NCBI RefSeq assembly: GCF_003065425.1 | Contig: NZ_CP026949.1 | Location: forward strand, 2,232,001 to 2,296,000 | From: Mycetocola zhujimingii | GTDB lineage: Bacteria > Actinomycetota > Actinomycetes > Actinomycetales > Microbacteriaceae | Direction: 5' to 3' | Length of the DNA: 64,000 bases | Shown here: one piece after another, positions 1 through 7,956 of the stretch | How positions within the stretch are numbered: position 1 is the first letter of the stretch | How the letters are laid out: each line of letters starts with the position of its first letter | The notes under the pieces: model-generated | The model's input: only the letters and a program-made list of their open reading frames with translations | The model's database searches: none | Told to the model about the DNA's origin: nothing | Program-made: the position numbers and the translations under genes

Positions 1-187
1 ATCGGTCGCTGTCTTCGGCGGCGAGAACGGCCTCCCGGGTGGCCTGCGGCGTCGGGTCCGTTCCTGGCATCGGCGGAAGCACCGCCCGGCGTGAACCGGG
101 AACACGGCGTACTCGCTCTGCATCCGGTGTCCTGACATCGCCCGGTTGGGGCGATTCAGGGGCTTCGGGTCCAGACTGGTTCGACAC
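1..187 (-). CDS. hypothetical protein, N-terminal part (runs off the left edge)
   Basis: An open minus-strand frame starts at a GTG 5 nt after the stop of the helicase-like gene and stays open to the window edge, about 62 codons. The visible part begins MSNQSGPEAPESPQPGD and continues into a Pro/Ala/Arg-rich stretch containing RRVPGSRRAVLPPMPGTDP, with no membrane segment. An in-frame ATG at 70 is an alternative start. The close spacing implies an operon with the upstream gene. I do not recognise a family. Low-complexity composition and the missing 3' end limit confidence. Confidence 0.5.
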   Translation of the reverse strand, partial: MSNQSGPEAPESPQPGDVRTPDAERVRRVPGSRRAVLPPMPGTDPTPQATREAVLAAEDSDR

Positions 188-192
188 GTCGA

Positions 193-3100
193 TCAGTGTA
201 CGCGCTCCTGCTGGCCGTGCTCAGGGACGTCCGCGACGTCGCTGGCGGCATCCGATTCGTGACTGCTCCCGGCGTCGGCGCCCCGCGACGGAACACCGAG
301 CATCGTCAGAATCTTTCGCGTCACCCCGTCGGGGTCGCTGAAGAGGTCGAAGCTGTGTACCCGGAGGTAGTGCCAGCCGAGGCGGCGCAACACGTCCGGG
401 CGCAGGCGCAACGACTCCCGCAGCGAGTCGCTGCTCACTTCGGGATCGGACTCCACGGCGATCGCCTTGCCCTCGTACGCCGCGACCAGGGCGAGCTTGC
501 CCCGATAGCCGACCTCGACCGACAAACCGTGGCGGTACAACCGCTCGGCGAGGTCGATGAGCATGGGCTCAGCACCGTCTGTCGCGGGAGGCGCCGGGAC
601 GTGCTGTACCGGCTGCTTGAGGATCTCTGCGAGTGCTCCGATGCCGTGCTGCATCCGATCGGTGTCGATGTCTTCGGGACGGATGCACGACACGATCACC
701 ATGGATCGCCTCGCCCTCGTCATTCCGACCGCGAGCAGGCGATCCCCACCCGGCCGGGCAAGGGCGCCGAAGTTCGAGAGCACACGACCGTGCGGGGTCA
801 CGCCGTAACCGAGCGAGAAAATAACCCGGTCGCGACTCTCCGCCACTGACTGCTCGAGAGTGAGCACCGAGAACGGCTCTGGTCGTTCCTTGAGGATGAA
901 ATCAGAGAGGTCGCTGCGCATGGCAAACGCTGAGATGACGGCCTGGTGCACACGGGTGGCGTGCTTCTCGCTCGCGGTGACGACCATGAGCGATTCACGC
1001 GGGCGGTTGATGGCGTGCTCGAGCACGAGGTTGACCACGCGGGCGACCTCGGCGTCGACACTCTCCACTCCCCCGGTTTCCGGGTCCGGCATGCCATGGC
1101 CGTTGGGAACGTAGTCGAGCGTGAGGCTGCCGTGGCCCAGGAACGACCCTGCCCAGGGCAGTGACTCGATCTCGCCACCGTAGAACCTGTGGTTAACCAG
1201 CTCGGCCAGATCCTCACCACCGGCGCGGTAACTGCGCGTCAGGGTCAGGGTCGGCAGCAGGCCGGACAGTCGTGCGAGAGCGGAGTCGGCGTGCCTGGCG
1301 TCGACATCGTCAGCGCCGGCAGCCGGCGTCGGCACCCCAATGGCGACGGTGAACGGCGTCGGGCTTTGCGTGACGGGGTCGCCGACGGCAACGACCTGGC
1401 GTGCGCGTCGGATGGCTCCGGCGTTCTCAGCGAGGGTGGTTGCCCCGGCGTCGACGAGGAACACCGTGTCGAACCGGACACTCTCGGGGATGAGGTGGGC
1501 TTCGTACACCGATGTAAGCCACACCGGGGAGAGCACGCGAGAGAGGTGAGGTGCCGTGCTCTCGAGCTTCGACGGGGTTGCACCCTCGGTGCGGAGAAGC
1601 TTCTTGAGTGCGGTGGCCTCATCCGGGTAATCGACGAGGCCGATCTTCCAGTTCTCGGAGAGCAGGGCGCCGAGCAGCGCGCCGGTCGAGGAGGCATGCG
1701 CTTCGTCGACGAGGCGGAAGTCTGCTTCGAGCCTGTCGATGACACTGGTGTTCGCACCAAGCAGCGCACGGTCCGTCGTGAGCATGTGCTCGAGCACCGA
1801 CTGCCACCAGGCGAGTTCAAGCTCATTTGCAACCTTGGCCTCGGGGACATGGCGCACCGAGAGGTCTGTGATGAGTGGGGCAAGGCCCTTCTCACGGAGC
1901 TCAGCAATGAGCGTCGTCCGCTCCTGGAGGTTCTCCATCACCGCGGAGTCTGCTGCCAGTCCCGACATGAGCCTGACGAGCTCCTTGACGGGCATCGACA
2001 GCAGCGACTGGGCCTTGGCCGTGCGGCTGAGTGGCGCGTCGAGCTGGGCAAGATCCTCAACAACGCGCTGGTACGCAACCTGCACGTCGGCGATACCGAG
2101 GGGAACCTCGGGATTCACGCCCGCCGCAACATACCGCTGCCAGAGCGTGCGCTGCTGCTGGATGCGTCGCAACGCTGCATTGATGTCCGTGACGTGCACT
2201 CCGGGGCGCACATACTCACGAGCGAGCTTCTTCAGCCTACGGCGGTTGGCGCTCGTCATGCTCGGAGCGTCTCGCCTCGCGCTTGTCGCGGCGATTAGTT
2301 CCCCTAGTGACCTGTCAAAGACGCTCGGCTGGAACTTGTCCAGGGTCTCGCGAATGTCGAGCAGCAGCCGGAGGTAGATGCCGAGTTCTTCGATCGACTC
2401 GAAGGCACGCATCCGCGTCTGGCCGATCAGCTCGTATCCACGCTCGAGCAGTCGGGGCAGCTCTGTCCTGTGCAGCTTCTTGGCGAGGGCGTGCGTCGCC
2501 TTCGCCTGCTTCGTGCTCGCAAACTGCGCACCGTACCAGGGTGAGTCGTCAGGACCGTACTGGAATTCGCCGAGCTGAGCAGCGGTCGCGAGCTTGCGCG
2601 CGATGATGTCGCGGTTGCCAGCGAGCTTCTCGAGAGAAGCGAGGTCAAGCCTCGCGGTCGTCGTGGGCTGATCCTGAAGGTTGCCGAGGCGGGTGAGCGC
2701 CTGGAGCGCGTCGATGACGCTGACACCGAGTCCGCTGTCGATCCGCCCGAGGGACCCGCGATAGTCGAGGAGCACTTTGCGCAGGCGGACAAGCGCGTCA
2801 TCGACATCGGCGACCTTCGGCGCAACAGCCTTCTCGTTGCGTGAAATCGCCTGGATCAGGTCGCGGCGGATGCTCGCGGGGGTCACGGTGATGCCGGGGA
2901 GACCGACCTTCGCGAAACGGTGACGGATGCCATCGAGGCTGGAGCGCCTGGCGCTCACGACGAGAACACGCTTGTGCTGGGAAACGAGGCTGCCAATGGC
3001 GTTGACCACGGTCTGCGTCCCACCGGTTCCGGGGAGGGTGGTGACCACAATGGAGTGGCCGGCCGCGATCTGAGCGATCACGTTCTCCTGCTCGGTGTCT

Positions 3101-3993
3101 GCGTCGAGCAGGAGCGTGTCGGTTGTCGGCGGTCGATCGTCCTGACCGATGGCATCCACCGGTCGGAACAAACCTTCAACGAGCCTGCGGGCACCGGGGT
3201 TTCCGGCGAGCGCGTTGAGCACCGGGTGGTCAAGATCCCTGGCGTCGCGAACGAGCGCCGTTCCGACCTCGGCGAAGCTCGACACAACGAGCCTCGGCTG
3301 GACGCTGAACCACTCGAGGTGCTGGGTGAGTCCGCGCAGCCGGTCGATGACAGGTTGCGGTTTGAATGCGCCATTGGTGACGGCGAGCGCCTCAAACGCC
3401 TCGGCGTCGAGAGTGATCTGGAACTGCTCGTGCAGTGCCCTGGCGAGTTCGGGGTTGAGGAAGGGCATTCCCTTGAGCTTCAGCTCGAAGTCGCGGCCGT
3501 AGCGCCGAATGGCGACGGGACGCAGGAGAACGGGCGCGGAGAACTCTTCTTCTCCGTGGCGCCACTCGGCGAGCCCGATCGCGAGGTGCACCGATTCGAT
3601 GCCGCGAACGGTCCGCAGTTCGACGCCCTTGACGGTGATCTGGTCGGCGGCCGCTTTCGCTCCGCGGAGCGCAAGTTCGTCACGAATGAGGTTCGACAGC
3701 AGGGTGGAATGCCCGGTGATGAACTGAGGCAGCCCACCGGGGTGCGTTGAACTCAGCTCGATGCGATTGCGCGGGTCATCCACGAAGTGCAAGAGCGGAG
3801 ACCGCCCGCCCACGGAAGCAAGGTGCTCTCGCCACCGTTTCCTGGTCTCATCCGCCACGTTTCCCACGGTGAAATTCGGATCCCCGACGCTCAAACCAGT
3901 GGGACTGGTGACCGAACGCGCAAGGGAAGTATCGACGTCAGCGATATCGGAATCGTGAGTCTCTGGTTTCTTGTCTAGCCGCCACACATCCAC
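193..3993 (-). CDS. SF1 helicase-like protein with degenerate ATPase motifs and a C-terminal nuclease-like domain
   Basis: A 1266-residue protein with the layout of large UvrD/DUF4011-type SF1 helicases. The Walker A region reads LPGTGGTQT around residues 319-327, where the invariant Lys of GTGKT is Gly (residue 325). The Walker B region reads VFLVDAGA, so the catalytic Glu of DEAS is Ala (about residue 849). Motif III-like VAVGDPVTQSPTPF and motif VI-like VGMTRARRSM remain. The C-terminus ends in a Vsr/DUF559-like fold signature (RRLGWHYLRVHSFDLF). The frame is intact, so this is not simple decay. I infer a non-hydrolysing scaffold or DNA-binding role, with the biological function unknown. 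The annotated start is GTG at 3993. A TAGGGT hexamer at 3994-3999 would instead favour leaderless initiation at the GTG at 3987. Confidence 0.8.
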   Translation of the reverse strand: MDVWRLDKKPETHDSDIADVDTSLARSVTSPTGLSVGDPNFTVGNVADETRKRWREHLASVGGRSPLLHFVDDPRNRIELSSTHPGGLPQFITGHSTLLSNLIRDELALRGAKAAADQITVKGVELRTVRGIESVHLAIGLAEWRHGEEEFSAPVLLRPVAIRRYGRDFELKLKGMPFLNPELARALHEQFQITLDAEAFEALAVTNGAFKPQPVIDRLRGLTQHLEWFSVQPRLVVSSFAEVGTALVRDARDLDHPVLNALAGNPGARRLVEGLFRPVDAIGQDDRPPTTDTLLLDADTEQENVIAQIAAGHSIVVTTLPGTGGTQTVVNAIGSLVSQHKRVLVVSARRSSLDGIRHRFAKVGLPGITVTPASIRRDLIQAISRNEKAVAPKVADVDDALVRLRKVLLDYRGSLGRIDSGLGVSVIDALQALTRLGNLQDQPTTTARLDLASLEKLAGNRDIIARKLATAAQLGEFQYGPDDSPWYGAQFASTKQAKATHALAKKLHRTELPRLLERGYELIGQTRMRAFESIEELGIYLRLLLDIRETLDKFQPSVFDRSLGELIAATSARRDAPSMTSANRRRLKKLAREYVRPGVHVTDINAALRRIQQQRTLWQRYVAAGVNPEVPLGIADVQVAYQRVVEDLAQLDAPLSRTAKAQSLLSMPVKELVRLMSGLAADSAVMENLQERTTLIAELREKGLAPLITDLSVRHVPEAKVANELELAWWQSVLEHMLTTDRALLGANTSVIDRLEADFRLVDEAHASSTGALLGALLSENWKIGLVDYPDEATALKKLLRTEGATPSKLESTAPHLSRVLSPVWLTSVYEAHLIPESVRFDTVFLVDAGATTLAENAGAIRRARQVVAVGDPVTQSPTPFTVAIGVPTPAAGADDVDARHADSALARLSGLLPTLTLTRSYRAGGEDLAELVNHRFYGGEIESLPWAGSFLGHGSLTLDYVPNGHGMPDPETGGVESVDAEVARVVNLVLEHAINRPRESLMVVTASEKHATRVHQAVISAFAMRSDLSDFILKERPEPFSVLTLEQSVAESRDRVIFSLGYGVTPHGRVLSNFGALARPGGDRLLAVGMTRARRSMVIVSCIRPEDIDTDRMQHGIGALAEILKQPVQHVPAPPATDGAEPMLIDLAERLYRHGLSVEVGYRGKLALVAAYEGKAIAVESDPEVSSDSLRESLRLRPDVLRRLGWHYLRVHSFDLFSDPDGVTRKILTMLGVPSRGADAGSSHESDAASDVADVPEHGQQERVH

Positions 3994-4152
3994 ACCCTAA
4001 GCTCTGTCGGGCCCAATCGCCGGTAGCACCACCGGATATTCGCCGAGTTGGGGTCATTCCGCCCGAGTTATTACCCCCAGGGGCAGTCACTGACAAGACG
4101 GAGCCACCCGTATCTGCGGGCGATGGCTGGCTATGACATTGCGGAAAAGTTC

Positions 4153-4182
4153 TTGCGCTTCACGGTTGGCCTCCGCTACCGT
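4153..4182 (+). promoter_or_regulatory. candidate sigma-70-type promoter
   Basis: TTGCGC (4153-4158) and TACCGT (4177-4182) are separated by 18 bp. The pair lies 34 nt before the GTG of the 21-codon ORF and in front of the small basic protein gene. Hexamer match and spacing are good, but there is no experimental support. Confidence 0.45.
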
Positions 4183-4216
4183 GATGCCTACGCCCAATTG
4201 ACGAAAGGAGTCCAGC

Positions 4217-4282
4217 GTGTTCTCAATGATTATTGCAATCGCATCACCCACAGCTGGCTTCGTCGGCGTCTTCACTGCCTGA
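4217..4282 (+). CDS. possible 21-residue leader peptide
   Basis: A GTG-started ORF of 21 codons follows a very strong ribosome binding site (GAAAGGAG, 6 nt upstream). The peptide is hydrophobic (VFSMIIAIASPTAGFVGVF). It sits between a candidate promoter and the gene at 4498, about 215 nt upstream of it. It could be a real small membrane peptide or a leader peptide. It could also be chance, since it is short. Confidence 0.35.
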   Translation: MFSMIIAIASPTAGFVGVFTA

Positions 4283-4497
4283 CCAGTAGAACACCCACCG
4301 GTTCAGACGGTGGTGACGGTTTCGAAGCCAGGCCAGGCGGCATCCGCAGACTTCTGCACCCTGCCAACAGGCTTATCACCCCGTATGTGACGAGCACCTC
4401 GTCGCACTCTGCCCGCACCAGCGGGTTCCCACTCTTCGGCGATCCCGAGCACTCTCTTCGGCGTGCCTGGATCCCACTCTTAAAGGACATATCTCCC

Positions 4498-4788
4498 ATG
4501 AATACCCAATTCGCGAGCGCTCCCGCTCGCCAGGAACACCCGCCCCAACCCAGCGTTCCCGTCCGCGACGCGCGAGAAGTTCGCCGTGTCGGACTGCTCG
4601 ACCGAGCGGCGCTCCACCTCGGGGTTGCCCTCGTCACGTGGAGCCGTCGCCCCCGCAAAGCCAAACCGGGTGCGCGACAGCGCCTCATGCCGGTACCCGA
4701 TGACGCTGGTCGGCGGGAAGTCGAGGAGACTCAACGGCAGCGCGAGCAATTGCGTGATCAGTTCCTGGCCATGCAACTGTTCAGGTAA
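4498..4788 (+). CDS. small basic actinobacterial hypothetical protein
   Basis: A 96-residue protein with a polar N-terminus, a central amphipathic stretch (VGLLDRAALHLGVALVTWSR) and a charged C-terminus rich in Arg, Glu and Gln that could form a helix. I recall similar small DRAALHLGxALxTWSRRP proteins in Microbacteriaceae, but no function is known. I chose the ATG at 4498 because AAAGGA lies 10 nt upstream. The open frame extends further 5', but those codons look non-coding. The protein is probably cytoplasmic or peripherally membrane-associated. Confidence 0.65.
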   Translation: MNTQFASAPARQEHPPQPSVPVRDAREVRRVGLLDRAALHLGVALVTWSRRPRKAKPGARQRLMPVPDDAGRREVEETQRQREQLRDQFLAMQLFR

Positions 4789-4952
4789 CGGATGAATCCC
4801 ACAGCTCGGGGCCGGCATCGGACTCTCCCCTGCCGGTCCCGAGCGCTGTCTCCGACAGCAGCTACCTACCACGTTGCCGTCCCTTTTCGTCGGCCGCCTG
4901 GGCTTGCACCGCGGTCCTACCCCTTGCACTTTCCCGTCCGTATGCTGTGCGC

Positions 4953-5798
4953 ATGAACCCGCTCACTCTCGTACTCATCGTGTTCGCCGTCACGTGCGCG
5001 TTCTGCTGGATCGCGTCCCTGATCACGAAAGATACGTCGTGGGTCGACCGGCTGTGGTCGGTCGTTCCTGCGGTCTACGTCTGGATATTCGCGATCTCGG
5101 GCACAGCGGCCGCGGAGGATGCCGGTCGGCTCACGCTGATGGCTGTTCTCGTCACGGCATGGGCCGTGCGTCTGACCTTCAACTTCGCGCGGAGGGGCGG
5201 ATACACCGGGATGGAGGACTACCGCTGGGCCATCCTCCGCGCACGGATGAAACCGTGGCAGTTCCAGCTCTTCAACCTCTTCTTTATCGTGCTGTACCAG
5301 AACGCGCTCCTGGTGCTGATCACGCTGCCCGCTCTCGTGGCGTGGCAGGACCCCACTCCGCTGAACGGGTGGGACGGCGTGTTCGCCGTACTGTTCGTCG
5401 CGTTCCTGATTGGCGAGTTCACCGCGGACCAGGAACAGTGGAACTTCCACGAGGCAAAGAAGCGCAGGGCGGGAGACCTCGGTCCGGGCTTCCTCACCTC
5501 GGGTCTCTTCAGATTCAGCCGGCACCCCAATTACTTCTTTGAGCAGGCACAGTGGTGGACGTTCTACGCGATCGGGGCGACAGCAGCGGTCTCGGCGGGA
5601 AACGGCCTGTGGGGTGGGGTCATCAACTGGACGATCATCGGCCCGGTGTTGCTGACCCTGCTCTTTATCGGCTCAACGATCTTCACCGAGTCCATCAGTG
5701 CGTCGAAATACCCCGCGTACGCCGATTACCGGCGGTCAACATCGATGCTCATTCCCTGGCCGCCCAAGCAGAGGCAGGGAGAGCCGCATCTGGTTTGA
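4953..5798 (+). CDS. DUF1295 family membrane protein (steroid 5-alpha-reductase-like)
   Basis: A roughly 281-residue multi-pass membrane protein with about six to seven hydrophobic segments. The C-terminal signature LFRFSRHPNYFFEQAQWW, followed by the acidic and aromatic SISASKYPAYADYRR, is typical of the DUF1295/5-alpha-reductase/ICMT superfamily. Those enzymes reduce or methylate isoprenoid or sterol-like substrates; the substrate here is unknown. TATGCT at 4941-4946 lies 6 nt before the ATG at 4953, so translation is probably leaderless. A GTG two codons earlier (4947) is the alternative start. Confidence 0.85.
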   Translation: MNPLTLVLIVFAVTCAFCWIASLITKDTSWVDRLWSVVPAVYVWIFAISGTAAAEDAGRLTLMAVLVTAWAVRLTFNFARRGGYTGMEDYRWAILRARMKPWQFQLFNLFFIVLYQNALLVLITLPALVAWQDPTPLNGWDGVFAVLFVAFLIGEFTADQEQWNFHEAKKRRAGDLGPGFLTSGLFRFSRHPNYFFEQAQWWTFYAIGATAAVSAGNGLWGGVINWTIIGPVLLTLLFIGSTIFTESISASKYPAYADYRRSTSMLIPWPPKQRQGEPHLV

Positions 5799-5843
5799 CA
5801 CCACCGGAGCCGGATCGACCGGCCGACTGGCGATGAGCATGTG

Positions 5844-5915
5844 TGCCCCTGGAGGGATTCGAACCCCCAACCAACTCCTTAGGACGGAGGTGCTCTTCCG
5901 TTGAGCTACAGAGGC
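5844..5915 (-). tRNA. tRNA-Arg (anticodon CCT)
   Basis: Read on the minus strand this folds as a standard cloverleaf. The acceptor arms GCCTCTG and CAGGGGC pair with one G-T. The D arm is GCTC/GAGC, and the T arm is GGGGG-TTCGAAT-CCCTC. The anticodon loop GTCCTAA gives CCT, reading AGG. The 27-43 anticodon-stem pair is a C-T mismatch. The discriminator base is A, and the 3' CCA is not encoded. Confidence 0.95.
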
Positions 5916-5986
5916 TGACTCCAGAAGTTTAGCGGAGTGAACACCGCTCGCGTGAACGACCGACCGCTCGTGCCCCGAACCTTCGG

Positions 5987-6487
5987 CTAGGCAGCGGCGG
6001 GCGTGAGGTATTGGTCCCAGGCCGGCATCGCTTTTTCGGCCCCGCGCACAGCCCACGTCGGACCGTGCGGCATCCGTGGCTTGATCCTGAGGGACCAGCC
6101 CATTTCAGCCGGCGTGCGGTTGCTCTTTGCGTTGTTGCACCGCAGGCAACAGGCCACCAGATTCTCCCAGGAGTCCTCGCCGCCACGTGACCGGGGAATA
6201 ACGTGGTCGATGGTCGCGGCGAGTTTGCCGCAGTATCCGCACCGGTTGGCATCCCGCCGAAGGACGCCCCGACGAGTCACGGGAACGCGACGCGAAGCGG
6301 GAATGCGCACATACCGGTTGAGGACGATCACCGCAGGCCTTTCATGGGCACCATCCGATCCCCACACGGGATTCGCGGCATCGACCTCGATGATCGCCGC
6401 TTTCTCGTTCATCACCAGCACCAGCGCCCGGCGGAACGACACTATGGCAAGGGGTTCGTATCCGGCATTCAACACGAGTGTGCGCAT
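5987..6487 (-). CDS. HNH endonuclease domain protein
   Basis: A 166-residue protein starting MRTLVLNAGYEPL, a widespread actinobacterial HNH family. The HNH core lies around residues 90-135. It holds zinc-type cysteine pairs (RCGYCGK and CCLRCNNAK), the catalytic DHVIPRSRGG stretch and a trailing Asn-Asn. The start ATG at 6487 has AGAGGA 9 nt upstream, whereas the longer open frame upstream has none. The role of this chromosomal family is unclear; it is not linked to a restriction system here. It lies downstream of the terminator at 6576-6601, so it probably has its own promoter. Confidence 0.88.
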   Translation of the reverse strand: MRTLVLNAGYEPLAIVSFRRALVLVMNEKAAIIEVDAANPVWGSDGAHERPAVIVLNRYVRIPASRRVPVTRRGVLRRDANRCGYCGKLAATIDHVIPRSRGGEDSWENLVACCLRCNNAKSNRTPAEMGWSLRIKPRMPHGPTWAVRGAEKAMPAWDQYLTPAAA

Positions 6488-6575
6488 GTCACGTTTCCTC
6501 TCAAACGGCCGCGACGGCTTCGCGGTTATTCGGTGTTCCGACCTGAGGCCGAGGAGAGGATCCGGGCAAACAAAA

Positions 6576-6601
6576 AGGCGCAGTCTGTGCAGACTGCGCC
6601 T
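6576..6601 (-). terminator. strong intrinsic terminator
   Basis: A perfect 12-bp stem (AGGCGCAGTCTG and its complement) with a 2-nt centre is followed, on the minus strand, by TTTTTGTTTG. It overlaps the stop codon of the 33-codon ORF at 6600-6701 and lies about 90 bp before the HNH gene. Confidence 0.85.
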
Positions 6602-6701
6602 AATCCCAACCACCATCGTGGCGGAGACATGCTGTACCGAAATGCTCACGTCCCGGGCAAACGCACGCATCCGTGGTGTGGATACCGGCTTGTCGAGTCA
6701 T
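6600..6701 (-). CDS. possible 33-residue Cys-containing peptide ending at a terminator
   Basis: An ATG-started ORF with CAGGA about 8 nt upstream encodes 33 residues, with a central TTDACVCPGREHFGTACLRH and cysteines at 13, 15 and 25. Its TAG stop is built into the perfect terminator stem at 6576-6601. It lies between two hairpins and upstream of the HNH gene. The Cys-x-Cys peptide plus immediate terminator recalls actinobacterial cysteine-responsive leader peptides. The downstream gene is not a sulfur gene, though, so this is only a candidate. Confidence 0.35.
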   Translation of the reverse strand: MTRQAGIHTTDACVCPGREHFGTACLRHDGGWD

Positions 6702-6750
6702 GAGCGTCCTGCTTCTTCTTCCTGAGGTCAGGGCTTTAATGTAACGCACA

Positions 6751-6782
6751 AATGGCGTGCTTCCCGAGAGAAGCACGCCATT
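6751..6782 (-). terminator. hairpin terminator after the NlpC/P60 gene
   Basis: A perfect 13-bp stem (AATGGCGTGCTTC and complement) with a 6-nt loop lies 34 bp after the NlpC/P60 stop. On the minus strand it is followed by ATTTGTGCGTTACATT, a weak U-tract, so it may be only partly effective. Confidence 0.65.
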
Positions 6783-6815
6783 CGCAGCGGAATATCATTC
6801 CGGCAGGTTGAGACC

Positions 6816-7682
6816 TTAGATTCCGATCCGGACGATCCACCAGTTGTCTGCGTAGATCGGACCGATGCGGAGCGGGGTGCCCGGCCGTGAGGCGTGGAGA
6901 ATCTTGTTGTCTCCGGCGTAGAAGCCGATGTGTCCTGCGCTGACGACGAGGTCGCCGGGAACGGCGTCGGCAACCGGAATCCGGGTACCCATGTTGCCCT
7001 GGGCGGTCGAGGAGTGCGGCATGTCAATGCCGAACTGCGCGTAGACGTACTTGACGAATCCCGAGCAGTCAAAGCCGGCGGGAGTCGCTCCGCCGTAGAC
7101 GTATGGGACGCCCTGGTACTGCAGGGCGACGTTGAAGACCTGATCGAGGCTGAGGTTCGAGGGGTGGGCGGGACTGGCCAGGTGATCGGATGCCGTCGGC
7201 CCGGTAAACGAGGTCTGCTGGGTTGCGAATTCGGCGCGGCGGGTCTCCGCCTCTGCCGCTTCTGCGACGGCTCGCGCATTGGCGAGTTCTGCCGCTGTCG
7301 TTGCCGAGTACCCATCCCGCACCACGGTGGCAGCGGTCACGCCTTCGTCGACGGAGAGCGACTGCGCCCCGGACTCCTTGAGAGTCTGGAGGGTGGACGA
7401 GGCTGCTGCGTCGTCGGTTGCGGTCGGTGAGAATGCGTACGCGGGAAGCGCGACAGTGCCGAAAAGCCCGGGGACCACGATCGCCATAATGGCTGTCGAC
7501 CGGAACTTACGCCATACGCTCTCTTTGGGAGCGGGCTTCGCGGTCCGTGTTGCCGGGGCTACGGGGGTCACTGCGCTGCGCTGGCTGCGAACCGGACGGG
7601 GTGAGCGCAGGGCCACCCGGTGGGACGCTGACGGGTCGATCTTCTCCGACTCGCCGTCGAACGGGTTGCTGTTTACGGCCAA
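6816..7682 (-). CDS. NlpC/P60 family peptidoglycan hydrolase
   Basis: A secreted or membrane-anchored cell-wall peptidase. The cytoplasmic N-terminus is Arg/Pro-rich. One hydrophobic segment (FRSTAIMAIVVPGLFGTVAL) at about residues 60-80 ends in a possible signal-peptide AYA site, followed by an Ala-rich region. A C-terminal NlpC/P60 domain carries catalytic Cys in FDCSGFV, His in GHIGFY and a third His in KILHAS. Such enzymes cut D-Glu-meso-DAP type bonds during division or wall turnover. I prefer the TTG at 7682 because GGAGG lies 8 nt upstream; an in-frame GTG at 7712 is the longer alternative. A long 5' leader follows the promoter at 7828-7856. Confidence 0.9.
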   Translation of the reverse strand: MAVNSNPFDGESEKIDPSASHRVALRSPRPVRSQRSAVTPVAPATRTAKPAPKESVWRKFRSTAIMAIVVPGLFGTVALPAYAFSPTATDDAAASSTLQTLKESGAQSLSVDEGVTAATVVRDGYSATTAAELANARAVAEAAEAETRRAEFATQQTSFTGPTASDHLASPAHPSNLSLDQVFNVALQYQGVPYVYGGATPAGFDCSGFVKYVYAQFGIDMPHSSTAQGNMGTRIPVADAVPGDLVVSAGHIGFYAGDNKILHASRPGTPLRIGPIYADNWWIVRIGI

Positions 7683-7827
7683 AGCGTGAACCTCCGGCGC
7701 CTCGAACACCACACTAGGGATGGAGTCTCGTCTGCAAAAATATTCGGGTCCCGCGGCCGAGGAGACGAGCGGGTGAGGCGCCTCGGTACGGGTTCCTGCG
7801 GTCAGTTCTGACCTTCGGACGTGTTCG

Positions 7828-7856
7828 AGCGTACGGGACCGTTACCAATTTGTCAC
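7828..7856 (-). promoter_or_regulatory. promoter of the NlpC/P60 gene
   Basis: Read on the minus strand: GTGACA, a 17-bp spacer, then TACGCT. Transcription would start near 7821, giving a leader of about 140 nt. That leader contains the perfect inverted repeat GGTCAG-TT-CTGACC at 7800-7813. Confidence 0.5.
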
Positions 7857-7872
7857 CTTTGTCGCCCTAAAT

Positions 7873-7889
7873 TTAACGAATGGGTAACG
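7873..7889 (-). promoter_or_regulatory. direct repeat resembling an MtrA/OmpR-type box
   Basis: TTAACG (7873-7878) and GTAACG (7884-7889) repeat with an 11-bp period, immediately upstream of the -35 of the NlpC/P60 promoter. MtrA sites in actinobacteria are direct repeats of this kind and often lie before cell-wall hydrolase genes. Assignment to MtrA is inference. Confidence 0.35.
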
Positions 7890-7956
7890 GAAGGCGAATG
7901 GCTCTGGTGCCAGAAGCCATGCCCGAAGCGAGAGAACGCCGCGGTGATCCTTGGTT

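Larger units (their letters stand above)
3994..4497. other. 504-bp intergenic region
   Basis: This stretch separates the divergent helicase-like gene and the small basic protein gene. It holds a candidate plus-strand promoter (4153-4182), a 21-codon ORF with a strong ribosome binding site (4217-4282), a 6-bp hairpin near 4294-4312, and an imperfect direct repeat of ACTCTTCGGCG near 4431 and 4453. Nothing else with coding character is visible. Confidence 0.5.

Noticed and set aside
1189-2298. A 369-codon plus-strand frame opposite the helicase-like gene
   Set aside because: Shadow frame: no domain, no start signal, and it is fully inside an intact opposite gene.
4087-4275. A 62-codon minus-strand ORF
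   Set aside because: It lies opposite the candidate promoter and the 21-codon ORF, has no visible ribosome site, and matches no family I know.
4048-4497. A long frame extending the small basic protein gene upstream to 4048
   Set aside because: Its codon use and residues before 4498 look random. The ATG at 4498 has its own ribosome site, and a separate small ORF with a better one lies in this stretch.
7690-7820. A possible ydaO (c-di-AMP) riboswitch in the NlpC/P60 leader
   Set aside because: Leader length and gene type would suit it, but I do not see the conserved ydaO core sequence, only a simple GGTCAG inverted repeat.
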